A stretch of 33,144 nt of DNA from a virus. The translations under genes and the position numbers were made by a program. How positions within the stretch are numbered: position 1 is the first letter of the stretch; each line of letters starts with the position of its first letter. Shown here one piece after another: positions 17,751-25,089 of this stretch. The stretch spans positions 1 to 33,144 of the IMG/VR virus record IMGVR_UViG_3300042544_000731. One strand, 5' to 3'. The notes beneath the pieces were generated by a model. That model ran no database searches and was not told the DNA's origin. It saw nothing but the letters and a program-made list of their open reading frames with translations.

Positions 17751-18439
17751 CGTTTACCTTTCAGTCGTGCGTCAGGGCAAATGTCTTTTGCCGCGCACCA
17801 TGGGCATAAGCCCGAGGGTTTTGTTTTAAATACACCGAGCTCGATTGTGTCTTGCACCTTGGTAAACCTAGGCTTCAGTGCCCGCCACATGGAGTCCAAG
17901 AACCTGCGCTCATAGATAGCATTTGTTGTCTCATTGAACTTGAGCCAGATGAACGACGTCTTGACCTTTGTAACTTCAGGGTAGTGCCAGAACACCATGG
18001 CCGCAAACAACTGCAACTGTGTTGGGTTGTCTTTTACTTTGCCAGTCTTGTAGTCAAGGCAGTATGCAGTGTCACCATCCACAACGAGTACGTCAGCGAT
18101 CGATCTGATCCACACATCTTTAGCAAACCAGTCGACGGGTTGCAGGTCTGCATTGACAGCCATTTGATGCTCGAACAATTTCTCGCCCGGGCGTTTCATG
18201 ATGACATCGACAACGCTACCCCACTGATCGAGTGTGCTACGTCCTTCACTGGACAATGAATCTAGATCAAGCACACCACGGCCTTTAGCCTCTAGCAACT
18301 TGTGAACACGGTCACCATATTCGGATGCCTCGTTCGATGTGTTGAGTACGCGTTTGGATACGTACAAGTAATCGAACTGGGCCTCGCATGTTTCGAAGGT
18401 TGATAAACGACTAAACGACAGTGGCATTGGTTGTGACAT
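17747..18439 (-). CDS. Cas4/RecB-like Fe-S PD-(D/E)XK nuclease
   Basis: This 230-residue protein has the order of Cas4/AddB-type nucleases: Cys18 in LSTFETC, His46, then IRSIADVLVV with Asp116, CLDYKTGK with Asp129 and Lys131, Gln141, and a C-terminal Cys212, Cys215, Cys221 set (LCPWCAAKDIC). Cys18 with the three late cysteines would hold a 4Fe-4S cluster. These enzymes resect DNA ends in recombination or repair; phage copies occur with family A polymerases. ATG 18439 has TAGGAAACTT ahead of it and is preferred to 18487, which would overlap the polymerase. Seven bases separate it from the polymerase stop. Confidence 0.85.
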   Translation of the reverse strand: MSQPMPLSFSRLSTFETCEAQFDYLYVSKRVLNTSNEASEYGDRVHKLLEAKGRGVLDLDSLSSEGRSTLDQWGSVVDVIMKRPGEKLFEHQMAVNADLQPVDWFAKDVWIRSIADVLVVDGDTAYCLDYKTGKVKDNPTQLQLFAAMVFWHYPEVTKVKTSFIWLKFNETTNAIYERRFLDSMWRALKPRFTKVQDTIELGVFKTKPSGLCPWCAAKDICPDARLKGKR

Positions 18440-18446
18440 AAGTTTC

Positions 18447-20282
18447 CTATTTAGCGTCCCCATACGAAGGGCCAATGCCCGTCTCACAAGATACGGGAAT
18501 GCTCCGGCACCACTTGGGTGTCAGGGACAGGCACTCTTCCATATAGGCACGAGCTTCAGTAAGTTCTTCGTTTGGCACCACGCAGACTGCTTCGTCATGG
18601 ACTGACAGCTTCACGGGGTACCGTTGGTTGATACGTGCAGTTTGCCACATAACGATGCGCATTGCAGCATGTTGTGATAAATTTTCTACAACTTTCGGGC
18701 CGAAGATACGCACCCGTTGTTTTCCCATCAGGTACGACCATTCCTTGCCGTCGAACTTCAGGTCGTGGTACATCACCCCGGGCTCACCGGGGCGGCCAAA
18801 GCCATCCTTCTGCGTGATAAACCATCCGTTGACGTCCACGTTCAGCATACTGCAACCATTGGCGATGTCGGGCAGGATCAATTGCTGACAACGACCCCAC
18901 AGGTCAACAACCTTGTGGTGCACAGAGCGGTACAGATTCACAATGTCGTACGCACGGTTCAGGTCAATGGCTTGCACAGACGGATCGCTACGCGCCGCGA
19001 TACGCACCATCTCTTGGAATCGCTGAGCACCGGCACCGTACTGCAGACCAAGCATAGCGGTCTTGCCCAAGAAACGTTCAGCCTTGTCAGCCTTGGTGAT
19101 GTTGCGGCCAAAGAGCTTAGATGCGAAGTCGCAGTACAAGTCAACACCATTGGCCAACTTATCTACCACGTCATCTTGTCCGGCCAAAGCCATCACAGTG
19201 CGAAGCTCGATGTTGGACGAGTCACCGACGAGCACAGTGTGTCCCTCGGGAGCAAGCAGGGCGTTACGCAGACCCGCAGACGGGCCACGCGCAGGGATGT
19301 TCTGCCAGTTGATGCTGTTGCCGCCTGAGTACCGGCCAGTGGTCTTAGCGCCCCAGAAGTTGAGGTACACCGGCAGTGGGCCACGCTTCGCAGTATCCAC
19401 GAACTTGAGCGCACGGGTCTCAGCGATGGTTGTCTTCACACCAAGGCGTGCGGCGACAAGCGCCTGCACGTTGGAGTTCTCATGGTCGAGCAAGTCAGTG
19501 AAGTCCTTGTCGCTCTTAGCGAACGCAAACGTTTCCTTGCCTGTGGTGTTGCTGATTTTCTTGGGGGCGGGCACACCGAGCAGCTCGAGCTGTTCAGCGA
19601 ACTTGTCATTGGACATCAGCGTTTCCTTGCCGACAACCAGTGAGCGCATCAGTGCTTCCTTGCGGGCTACCTCGTCCTTGTACAACTGCTCCATCTTAGG
19701 TACGTCACCAACGAGCAAGGGCTCAGTGAACATACGCACAGTCATATCAATCAGGCGGGCTTCTAGAGGCGGCGTGAACGCATCCATCTTCTCACCCATC
19801 GCACGGCATAGCCACGTGTCATGCTTGCAATAATCTGCATACGCCTCTAATCCCATGGGATTAAAGTCGGCACGACGCATGCCCATTGCTTTAATTACTT
19901 CAGTGCCTTTGTCAGGGAACCCGAAGAATTTAGTTAAGTTAGCAAGTGAGTGTGAGACTAAGTAAGGGTAAAGCATGCGGGCTTGTGAGAGTGTGTCCAT
20001 CCACAGCCGCGGTCGTATCCCTAGTCGTTGCGTCAGCGCATAGCCGTCGAACAAAGTGTTGTGGCACCGCACAGCAGAGTTAGCCCAGTCGTAGTTGGAG
20101 TGCATCCACTCAGCGATCTCAGCTTCGTCACCACTGAACCACACGGGCGGCTCCGCATTGCGTGCAACGCAAACGCCGATGAATTCAAAGCGATCGTCCA
20201 TGATGTACGCATCAGTCTGCATCTTTGACAAACTAAATGCCGCATCGTAGTACGTTTCAATATCTACAGTAAGTATGTCCAT
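18447..20282 (-). CDS. polA: family A DNA polymerase with 3'-5' exonuclease, Leu762 type
   Basis: This 611-residue replicative polymerase keeps an exonuclease domain (VDIET with Asp7 and Glu9; CHNTLFDG with Asn75 and Asp79; ADYCKHD with Tyr151 and Asp155). The palm/fingers carry motif A GDSSNIELR (Asp354, Glu359), motif B RFLGKTAMLGLQYG (Arg403, Lys407, Tyr415) and motif C SVHDEA (His562, Asp563, Glu564). Aligning motif B with E. coli Pol I (R-x3-K-x3-F762) places Leu411 at the 762 position. There is no 5'-3' exonuclease domain, as usual in phages. GGAAT precedes ATG 20282; it shares one base with the upstream stop. A copy of the 16-bp palindrome lies inside at 19848-19863. Confidence 0.95.
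   Translation of the reverse strand: MDILTVDIETYYDAAFSLSKMQTDAYIMDDRFEFIGVCVARNAEPPVWFSGDEAEIAEWMHSNYDWANSAVRCHNTLFDGYALTQRLGIRPRLWMDTLSQARMLYPYLVSHSLANLTKFFGFPDKGTEVIKAMGMRRADFNPMGLEAYADYCKHDTWLCRAMGEKMDAFTPPLEARLIDMTVRMFTEPLLVGDVPKMEQLYKDEVARKEALMRSLVVGKETLMSNDKFAEQLELLGVPAPKKISNTTGKETFAFAKSDKDFTDLLDHENSNVQALVAARLGVKTTIAETRALKFVDTAKRGPLPVYLNFWGAKTTGRYSGGNSINWQNIPARGPSAGLRNALLAPEGHTVLVGDSSNIELRTVMALAGQDDVVDKLANGVDLYCDFASKLFGRNITKADKAERFLGKTAMLGLQYGAGAQRFQEMVRIAARSDPSVQAIDLNRAYDIVNLYRSVHHKVVDLWGRCQQLILPDIANGCSMLNVDVNGWFITQKDGFGRPGEPGVMYHDLKFDGKEWSYLMGKQRVRIFGPKVVENLSQHAAMRIVMWQTARINQRYPVKLSVHDEAVCVVPNEELTEARAYMEECLSLTPKWCRSIPVSCETGIGPSYGDAK
19848..19863. repeat. TAATCCCATGGGATTA palindrome inside the polymerase gene
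   Basis: This is a perfect copy of the 16-bp inverted repeat found in leaders further right. It is read in frame as FNPMGL, just before the third exonuclease motif. It is the only copy I see inside a gene and the only one left of 25 kb, so if the repeat works as a protein-binding site on DNA this may be an internal site. Confidence 0.85.
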
Positions 20283-20668
20283 TAGGGATTCCATTCGAGC
20301 AACGTCGCCGCAACTCTGTTAGTTAGTAAGTCAGTAATTTCTTTGAGGTCGCTTGCAACGTGTTGCCTGTTACCAACTTGAATTATATAGCCGTTCTCAA
20401 CTTGCTTAACAATGATGTTAAGCATCCTCTCTGATGTCACCTCGTATGGGTAAGAGTTCATGAGCGCGTTACGTTGTTGCACTGCGTTATTCCACGAATT
20501 TTGGGCGGCAAGTGAGTTGCTTTGGCTTTGGATTACACCTGTTGCGATGCCACCGCCGTTGTTTGTATTCGAGCCCATGATTGAGTTAGTAAGTGTGCCA
20601 AGTATTGACATGATTCGTTTCGCTTTCTTAGTTAGTCGCCACATAGTTAGTCGCCAGTGGGTTGGCAT
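20282..20668 (-). CDS. hypothetical protein upstream of the polymerase
   Basis: This is a 128-residue protein from ATG 20668, which has GAGGAAACC well placed ahead of it. A second start at 20611 (MSILGTLTNSIMG) would remove 19 basic residues, including WRLTM/WRLTK encoded by a 15-base tandem duplication, and is a fair alternative. The middle is Asn/Gln/Ser-rich; the C-terminal part (YEVTSERMLNIIVKQVENGY, then ASDLKEITDLLTNRVAATLL) looks folded. Its stop overlaps the polymerase start by one base. No family is recognised; tight coupling to the polymerase hints at a replication accessory role. Confidence 0.55.
   Translation of the reverse strand: MPTHWRLTMWRLTKKAKRIMSILGTLTNSIMGSNTNNGGGIATGVIQSQSNSLAAQNSWNNAVQQRNALMNSYPYEVTSERMLNIIVKQVENGYIIQVGNRQHVASDLKEITDLLTNRVAATLLEWNP
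20629..20656. repeat. 15-base tandem duplication at a gene start
   Basis: TAGTTAGTCGCCA occurs at 20629-20641 and 20644-20656, a 15-base period. On the minus strand it encodes WRLTM then WRLTK in the N-terminal extension of the gene at 20282-20668 and also contains the stop of the small gene at 20647-20811. It looks like a recent slippage event. Confidence 0.7.
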
Positions 20669-20811
20669 TTTGGTTTCCTCGGGTTAACGATTTTCTCAAG
20701 CACACGCTTTAGTATTTGCACGTGCATGATGTTGTCTTTGTTACGAACAATTGCTCGACGCACGATGGCCGCACAACGCTTACGTTCTTCTGCAGTGTCA
20801 ACGAGGATCAT
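20647..20811 (-). CDS. small basic hypothetical protein
   Basis: This 54-residue protein, starting MILVDTAEERKRCAAIVRRA, is rich in Arg and Lys and mostly helical. Its ATG at 20811 overlaps the TGA of the glutaredoxin gene (ATGA), and it overlaps the next gene by 22 bases if that gene starts at 20668, whose ribosome binding site lies inside it. This tight packing and a full-length open frame support it as a real gene. No family is recognised. Confidence 0.6.
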   Translation of the reverse strand: MILVDTAEERKRCAAIVRRAIVRNKDNIMHVQILKRVLEKIVNPRKPKCQPTGD

Positions 20812-21059
20812 AGGGGCACACTCCCTAGTTGTTTTAACGCGGCTTGCAATCCTGCGAGGCCACCGACGCGTTGGTCATTAAAAAATATCTGTGGCATCTG
20901 ACGTGCGTCAGGGAACTCTTTGAGTAGGTTGGCCAAGCGGTCACCTACCTCAACGTCAACTTCTGAGTACTTCAAACCAAAGTGCTCTAGCACCATCTTC
21001 GCTGTCACGCAGTTAGGGCAGTTAGCCTTGGTGTACATTGTTATGTTGATGTTGTTCAT
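20808..21059 (-). CDS. glutaredoxin
   Basis: This 83-residue protein is a complete glutaredoxin: ITMYTKANCPNCVTAKMVL has the dithiol site CPNC (Cys14, Cys17), RQMPQIFFNDQRVGGLAGLQ has the cis-proline and GG motif that binds glutathione. Glutaredoxins pass electrons from glutathione; phage copies are thought to support ribonucleotide reduction during DNA synthesis, though no reductase gene is in this window. The neighbours overlap at both ends by four bases (ATGA), so it is part of a tightly coupled early operon feeding the polymerase genes. Confidence 0.9.
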   Translation of the reverse strand: MNNINITMYTKANCPNCVTAKMVLEHFGLKYSEVDVEVGDRLANLLKEFPDARQMPQIFFNDQRVGGLAGLQAALKQLGSVPL

Positions 21060-21259
21060 GTCTTCATATTCCTAATTTCTTGAGCGCACATACGCCCAGT
21101 CCAAGTTGGGTGTTCATCAATTGCCTTTGCAGCTTCCTCTAATACTTGGTTGCGCTGTGATGGAGAAACATACACAGGATCAAAGTGGTAGGGTTGCCCC
21201 TTCATGTTGTTCTCACGTGCAATGCGTTCGAACTCATCGTCTTCATCGGTGTGAATCAT
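21056..21259 (-). CDS. hypothetical acidic protein
   Basis: This 67-residue protein, starting MIHTDEDDEFERIARENNMK, is acidic at the N-terminus and helical toward the end. AAGGAGCAAAA before ATG 21259 is a strong ribosome binding site. It overlaps glutaredoxin by four bases and the gene upstream by 17. No motif or family is recognised. Confidence 0.6.
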   Translation of the reverse strand: MIHTDEDDEFERIARENNMKGQPYHFDPVYVSPSQRNQVLEEAAKAIDEHPTWTGRMCAQEIRNMKT

Positions 21260-21614
21260 TTTTGCTCCTTAGTTTGGTTTCAATGGCTCGGACGAACATT
21301 CCCCATGTCTGCTCGTGTGACTTGGCTGTATTGCAAAGCCATGTAACTTCCTCATCCGTCAGCCCTACCCATGTGCGCTGTGGTGGGGTGGTGTAAAGAG
21401 GTGTGATGTATTCGCCTTCTACTCTTGCGTGTTCATTAGGGTGTATTGCATCAATGAAATGTCCATTGCCATGCAACATCGCCCAAGCCACAGGCTCATC
21501 CTTCGCTTCTAGTGCGGCTTTAATGGCGGTGATGGCTTGCAGTTGCTTTTGCTGTGGATACATACTTGTTTCCAACGCCTCCAATGCAAGGCGTAATGTT
21601 TCTGTATGTGTCAT
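21243..21614 (-). CDS. phage protein of the ALEALE...PVAW...PLYTTPP type
   Basis: This 123-residue protein begins with a helical repeat (LRLALEALETSMYPQQKQL, then AITAIKAALEAKDEPVAWAM), followed by EYITPLYTTPPQRTWVGLTD and a helical C-terminus. Proteins with this beginning are frequent in phages of proteobacteria; I know no function. It overlaps the XRE regulator gene upstream by four bases. Unlike most neighbours it has a clearly modular build, so it may be two short domains joined. Confidence 0.65.
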   Translation of the reverse strand: MTHTETLRLALEALETSMYPQQKQLQAITAIKAALEAKDEPVAWAMLHGNGHFIDAIHPNEHARVEGEYITPLYTTPPQRTWVGLTDEEVTWLCNTAKSHEQTWGMFVRAIETKLRSKNDSHR

Positions 21615-21853
21615 AAGTATTGCCCCATCTGATTCAAACTTGTTTTGTAGGCTTTAGCCATGATTGCTGACTTTGCCAACGTGGGCATTACCTTGTTGTT
21701 TTCTACATCAGACAAGTAAGATTTTGCACAGCCAATTTTTTTGGCCATTTTTTCTAACGACATATCAGTTTGGCAAAGCCGTAGCCCTCTTAAATATTCA
21801 CCAAGGGTTACTTTTTCATCCAATGCAAGGCATAATGCTTGGTCTTTAGTCAT
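21611..21853 (-). CDS. XRE-family helix-turn-helix regulator
   Basis: This 80-residue protein is a single HTH_3 domain: LGEYLRGLRLCQTDMSLEKM, AKKIGCAKSYLSDVENNKVM and PTLAKSAIMAKAYKTSLNQM give the five helices, with KSYLSDVENNK as the recognition helix. XRE proteins usually dimerise and bind inverted repeats. It is the only obvious DNA-binding regulator in the window and so the first candidate to bind the 16-bp palindrome, although nothing in the sequence proves this. ATGA overlaps join it to both neighbours. There is no C-terminal sensor or protease domain, unlike a CI repressor. Confidence 0.85.
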   Translation of the reverse strand: MTKDQALCLALDEKVTLGEYLRGLRLCQTDMSLEKMAKKIGCAKSYLSDVENNKVMPTLAKSAIMAKAYKTSLNQMGQYL

Positions 21854-22008
21854 ATCGGTGCGTCCTCTTCATTCTCGATGTTGAATGGCAGTTTGTATAA
21901 GGGCTCGTGTTCAGGCGGTTTGTTTGGGAACGGCCACGTTACAGCATTGCGCTTGTTATCGTCAGGTACACAAACGCCCAAAAGGTGGCTAGGCATATTG
22001 CTATCCAT
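21850..22008 (-). CDS. small hypothetical protein
   Basis: This 52-residue protein, starting MDSNMPSHLLGVCVPDDNKR, is Pro/Asn-rich with an acidic tail. ATG 22008 is chosen because AAGGAGATTTTCAT lies directly ahead; a longer frame to 22047 would run into the next gene. It overlaps the XRE gene by four bases. No family is recognised. Confidence 0.55.
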   Translation of the reverse strand: MDSNMPSHLLGVCVPDDNKRNAVTWPFPNKPPEHEPLYKLPFNIENEEDAPI

Positions 22009-22027
22009 ATGAAAATCTCCTTGTTGC

Positions 22028-22501
22028 TCATGTTTTACTTTCCACAATAGGTCGCATCTTGCGTTGACGAAACTCTTCCTTCACAAGTTCAACGGCTTTG
22101 TCCATGTCCTTGATCGTGATTAAGTCCATCTGTGCATCGTGCAGTTCCATCACCAAGTTAAGCGCGTTCATCTCAGTTGACTTCAAAATAAATCTACCAG
22201 ACTCCACGCCTCGTTTACCTACATCACGCAACGCATCAAGCCCTTCACGCACAACATCAGCATACTCTTTACCAAACCCAAGTCGGTATAGTGCTTCTAC
22301 TATGTTGACTGATGCAATGAGCGTATCAATGTCACTACGTGTTGCTTCACCCCTTGTCAGGGTTGTCATTGCCAAGTGGTTCTTGATCTTAAGTTCCACA
22401 AGGTACTGCTCATGGTGTGCCACTGGCTTGATACTTTCAAGCACATAGCCCAAGGGGTTAACTAGTAAAGGCTTAGGCCGATACTTACTTCGTTTGCGCA
22501 T
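22028..22501 (-). CDS. hypothetical helical phage protein
   Basis: This 157-residue protein starts MRKRSKYRPKPLLVNPLGYV and is mostly helical and charged (EQYLVELKIKNHLAMTTLTR, then MDKAVELVKEEFRQRKMR). The RPKPLLVNPLGYVLE start recurs in phages of beta- and gammaproteobacteria, with no function known to me. ATG 22501 lies inside the end of the DUF3310 gene (17-base overlap); a frame open to 22615 is not used because it lies fully across that gene. Confidence 0.6.
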   Translation of the reverse strand: MRKRSKYRPKPLLVNPLGYVLESIKPVAHHEQYLVELKIKNHLAMTTLTRGEATRSDIDTLIASVNIVEALYRLGFGKEYADVVREGLDALRDVGKRGVESGRFILKSTEMNALNLVMELHDAQMDLITIKDMDKAVELVKEEFRQRKMRPIVESKT

Positions 22502-22721
22502 CTTCAAACTCGCGCAACTTGTGAATGTAATGCATGGCCTTGCCTGCGTCGTCGCTACCTTCCTTACGCCCGGCACGCATACTGTACTTGATAACGTTGC
22601 CTTTGAGAAACCCACGGAACTCGTCGGGCGTCATCACAGCTTCCATTACAGCCCATGGTTGAATGGGCATATCTTTGTAGTGGGCTCCACCCACTTGCAT
22701 GTTGTCTGCGCTTTCAGTCAT
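22485..22721 (-). CDS. DUF3310 protein
   Basis: This 78-residue protein matches DUF3310: VGGAHYKDMPIQPWAVMEAV, FLKGNVIKYSMRAGRK and DDAGKAMHYIHKLREF. The family is very common in phages of many hosts and is sometimes annotated as a nucleotide-kinase-like protein, but its biochemical role is not established to my knowledge. Length is normal and the conserved HYK, GNVIKY and HY segments are intact. It overlaps genes on both sides in the early operon. Confidence 0.9.
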   Translation of the reverse strand: MTESADNMQVGGAHYKDMPIQPWAVMEAVMTPDEFRGFLKGNVIKYSMRAGRKEGSDDAGKAMHYIHKLREFEDAQTK

Positions 22722-22920
22722 TGCGTTCTTTCTTTACTTGTTTAAGGTTGCGTCCCGTGACGCGGTTAGTCCAACACGAAGCACAAATCCATCGTGAGGG
22801 GTTCATCTGTACGCCGCCCTCTGGCAGTCGCAGCTCTTCACATTTGTTGCATAACTTAGCCTTGTGTACTGGTTGTTCACTACCAATTGACAAGTGGTTG
22901 TTTACAAAATTACTCTTCAT
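22714..22920 (-). CDS. small four-cysteine zinc-finger-like protein
   Basis: This 68-residue protein, starting MKSNFVNNHLSIGSEQPVHK, has two CxxC pairs (LCNKCEEL and ICASCWTNR) about 20 residues apart, a usual zinc-ribbon arrangement, then a basic tail. ATG 22920 lies inside the end of the previous gene; a frame open to 22944 exists. The basic tail and cysteine pairs suggest nucleic-acid or protein binding, without a named family. Confidence 0.6.
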   Translation of the reverse strand: MKSNFVNNHLSIGSEQPVHKAKLCNKCEELRLPEGGVQMNPSRWICASCWTNRVTGRNLKQVKKERND

Positions 22921-23158
22921 CAAACTCATCCATCCAAAGATCATTCGGCCACACTAACACAGGTGTCTCTGGGCCCAAGTAGCCACCCTCAATGTTGAAC
23001 TCAATAAACTCGCGGGCTTGCTCAGCGTCCATGCCATGACGCATAAGGATGTCGCGAATCTTTTCTGCGTCGTAAACAAGTACGTGTACTAGTTGGTGAT
23101 CCCTGTGCATGTACGCGGGGCCAATGATGGCCTCGTCGTACCCGTCGTACTTAATCAT
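22910..23158 (-). CDS. hypothetical protein, acidic C-terminus
   Basis: This 82-residue protein contains YDEAIIGPAYMHRDHQLVHV, DILMRHGMDAEQAREFIEFN and ends WMDEFDEE. It resembles small phage proteins of unknown function whose middle helix reads like 'MDAEQAREFIEFNIEGGYLG'. It overlaps the upstream gene by four bases. A role cannot be given. Confidence 0.65.
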   Translation of the reverse strand: MIKYDGYDEAIIGPAYMHRDHQLVHVLVYDAEKIRDILMRHGMDAEQAREFIEFNIEGGYLGPETPVLVWPNDLWMDEFDEE

Positions 23159-23463
23159 ATTGTCACCCTTAACTCTCGGATTGCGTTGGCGGCGTAGTGG
23201 TAATAATTGTGATTGCCCATCTGCGCTGCATGCAGTCCTAAAACAAGATCAATGCACGCTTCCCGTTCCCCCTCTATAGCGTCTTCGACCATCGCAGTAA
23301 TATGCTTACTCAATGCGGCGTCAATAAGCGCTACGCAAGCGTCAATCATCTCGTCATACGTTTCAGGATCAGCCTTCTTTATTGCTAGTAAAGTTATTTT
23401 GGCGTCCTCAAGCGCATCGTTATCAGCCCAAACGGCTTCGCAAATATCTATGAACTTAGTCAT
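23155..23463 (-). CDS. hypothetical helical protein
   Basis: This 102-residue protein is acidic and almost wholly helical (ALEDAKITLLAIKKADPETY, then CVALIDAALSKHITAMVEDA and AIEGEREACIDLVLGLHAAQ). Such short helical proteins are common in phage early regions. It overlaps the genes on both sides. No motif or family is recognised. Confidence 0.6.
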   Translation of the reverse strand: MTKFIDICEAVWADNDALEDAKITLLAIKKADPETYDEMIDACVALIDAALSKHITAMVEDAIEGEREACIDLVLGLHAAQMGNHNYYHYAANAIRELRVTI

Positions 23464-23632
23464 GAGTTGCTTTCGCTTTTGTTTCTTCTAGCGGCTTCCA
23501 CCCGAAGCGACGCCACACTGATTGCACATCTGCACCGGCAGTCCACACGAAGCGGCTGTCGTCTGCGGGGATACGTGGGTAGCACACCGAGCGAACGGGA
23601 ATGCCATGGTGAACGATTGGTTCTTGGTTCAT
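23456..23632 (-). CDS. small hypothetical protein
   Basis: This 58-residue protein, starting MNQEPIVHHGIPVRSVCYPR, has a short beta-rich core and the run FVWTAGADVQSVWRRFGWKP. ATG 23632 has GTGAGG nine bases ahead; a GTG at 23647 is a weaker choice. It overlaps the gene downstream by eight bases. No family is recognised. Confidence 0.55.
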   Translation of the reverse strand: MNQEPIVHHGIPVRSVCYPRIPADDSRFVWTAGADVQSVWRRFGWKPLEETKAKATHD

Positions 23633-23643
23633 GATAGTAAGCC

Positions 23644-23925
23644 TCACACGATTGGTTTAAAACAGATTGATCCGACAACCTCGCCACGATGGACGACGTC
23701 GTAGAACTTGTCGACACTCTTAGCACCTGCCCGTGCCATGTCGCTCAGCACCACAGTCATAGAACGTCCCAGTGTAGAAACGTACACGACAAGGTTCTCT
23801 TCGTCGACGGACAACCACTCGCGGTCTTGGTCGATGTTGACGCCCAGCTCCTCAAACCCGCGCACGAGTTTGGTCTCGATGCGGGTCAGCCGGTACATAA
23901 TATCTTTGGATAAAGGCGCGTTCAT
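23644..23925 (-). CDS. hypothetical protein
   Basis: This 93-residue protein, starting MNAPLSKDIMYRLTRIETKL, has a helical N-terminal half and a beta-rich second half (ENLVVYVSTLGRSMTVVLSD...GEVVGSICFKPIV). ATG 23925 has GAGAACTAT ahead and lies 7 bases after the VWA gene. It could serve with that module by position, but nothing in its sequence shows this. Confidence 0.55.
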   Translation of the reverse strand: MNAPLSKDIMYRLTRIETKLVRGFEELGVNIDQDREWLSVDEENLVVYVSTLGRSMTVVLSDMARAGAKSVDKFYDVVHRGEVVGSICFKPIV

Positions 23926-23932
23926 ATAGTTC

Positions 23933-25075
23933 TCACAATGCAACAGTAACCCGTGTGCCGAAAGGCTCACTGGGATGGGAATGGCCGATGTCGGCCCAGA
24001 TCACAGGATAGGCAGGCTCCTCGCACTCGGCCAAGTCACCCTCCATGTCAGTGAAGAAAATCATGCCGCAGTAACGCTCGCCGGTATTCTCGAAGTGCTC
24101 GAACACTGGTTGGAAGCGCGTGCCGCCACCGCCCTTGGGACGGAGCTCTAACTTGTCGTCACGCTCGAAACGCTCGACACGTGTCACCGATGAGTCGCAG
24201 TACGCAACCTCAACGAACGATGGTTGCAAGTCGTCAACGATCGCCTGAATCTCAGCGGCAATCTGGTTGCATTCCTTGGGGCCCATCGAGCCTGATGTGT
24301 CAAAGCCAATGGCCAAGCCACCGAGCGAGTCAGTGCGAAGCGATGGCATGTACAAGCCAGAGCCAATGAAGCGACGTGAGGGACGCAGGTACGTGTAGTC
24401 CGCGGCTGATGACTCAGTCATCATGGAACGAGTCACGTCTTGCCAACGCACGTTGGGCTGACCAACATTGTCCAGTATGCGATCGATCATGCTAGAACCT
24501 TGACCGCATTCCTTGGCCATCTTAGCGGCGGCAACAATGGTAGCTTCCATGTCGACACGAGTCGCCTCGTCTTGTGCATCCTCAAGGTCACCCTTGCCAT
24601 CAAAGCCACCGGCATTGGGCGTACCCTCGCCGTCGCCATCACCTGAGCCAGAGCCACTAGATGGAGGGGGAGGATTTTCTTTGAGCTTGGCGTAGACTTC
24701 CTCGGAGGACATGTTCTCACGCACCCAACGCAAGTCGACACCGCCCTTGGGTAACTGCCACCCACGGCTACGGATGTACGCATTGATAAGCGCATCGTTG
24801 GCATAGTTCCACAGGCTAGGGTCACGACCCTCGCGACGCCACATGTGCATCATCACAACGTGACAAGCCTCATGCAACACAAGGCCGAACAACTCCTCGT
24901 CATTCAGTGGATCACAGAACGCAGGGTTGAAGCGAACCCATGTACCATTAGTACCGGCAGTGGATACCTTGTCAGACACCTCACGCTTGACGCGTGTCAT
25001 GACAGCGGCAATGAAGGACTCGCGAAGACCTAGCTTGCTGTAGGCTACATCGATGCGGTCAGATAAGTTACTCAT
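23933..25075 (-). CDS. metallopeptidase-like/VWA protein (DUF2201-like), MoxR partner
   Basis: This 380-residue protein has two parts. The N-terminal half carries LVLHEACHVVMMH, an HExxH (His68, Glu69, His72), as in the putative metallopeptidase part of DUF2201 proteins. A Gly/Ser/Asp linker (about 134-160) leads to a VWA-like domain with the metal-site motif GFDTSGSMG (Asp259, Ser261, Ser263) and a later TDMEGD. VWA proteins of this type act with MoxR AAA+ ATPases, such as the one two genes upstream, to remodel or load metal into target proteins. The start at 25075 follows TTGGAGAATATT. A copy of the 16-bp palindrome lies 26 bases upstream. The target of the pair is unknown. Confidence 0.8.
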   Translation of the reverse strand: MSNLSDRIDVAYSKLGLRESFIAAVMTRVKREVSDKVSTAGTNGTWVRFNPAFCDPLNDEELFGLVLHEACHVVMMHMWRREGRDPSLWNYANDALINAYIRSRGWQLPKGGVDLRWVRENMSSEEVYAKLKENPPPPSSGSGSGDGDGEGTPNAGGFDGKGDLEDAQDEATRVDMEATIVAAAKMAKECGQGSSMIDRILDNVGQPNVRWQDVTRSMMTESSAADYTYLRPSRRFIGSGLYMPSLRTDSLGGLAIGFDTSGSMGPKECNQIAAEIQAIVDDLQPSFVEVAYCDSSVTRVERFERDDKLELRPKGGGGTRFQPVFEHFENTGERYCGMIFFTDMEGDLAECEEPAYPVIWADIGHSHPSEPFGTRVTVAL

Positions 25076-25089
25076 AATATTCTCCAATC

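Noticed and set aside
18717-19833. Long open frames on the plus strand opposite the polymerase gene
   Set aside because: They lie fully antisense to a gene with all catalytic motifs, have no ribosome binding sites and look like composition shadows of its codon use.
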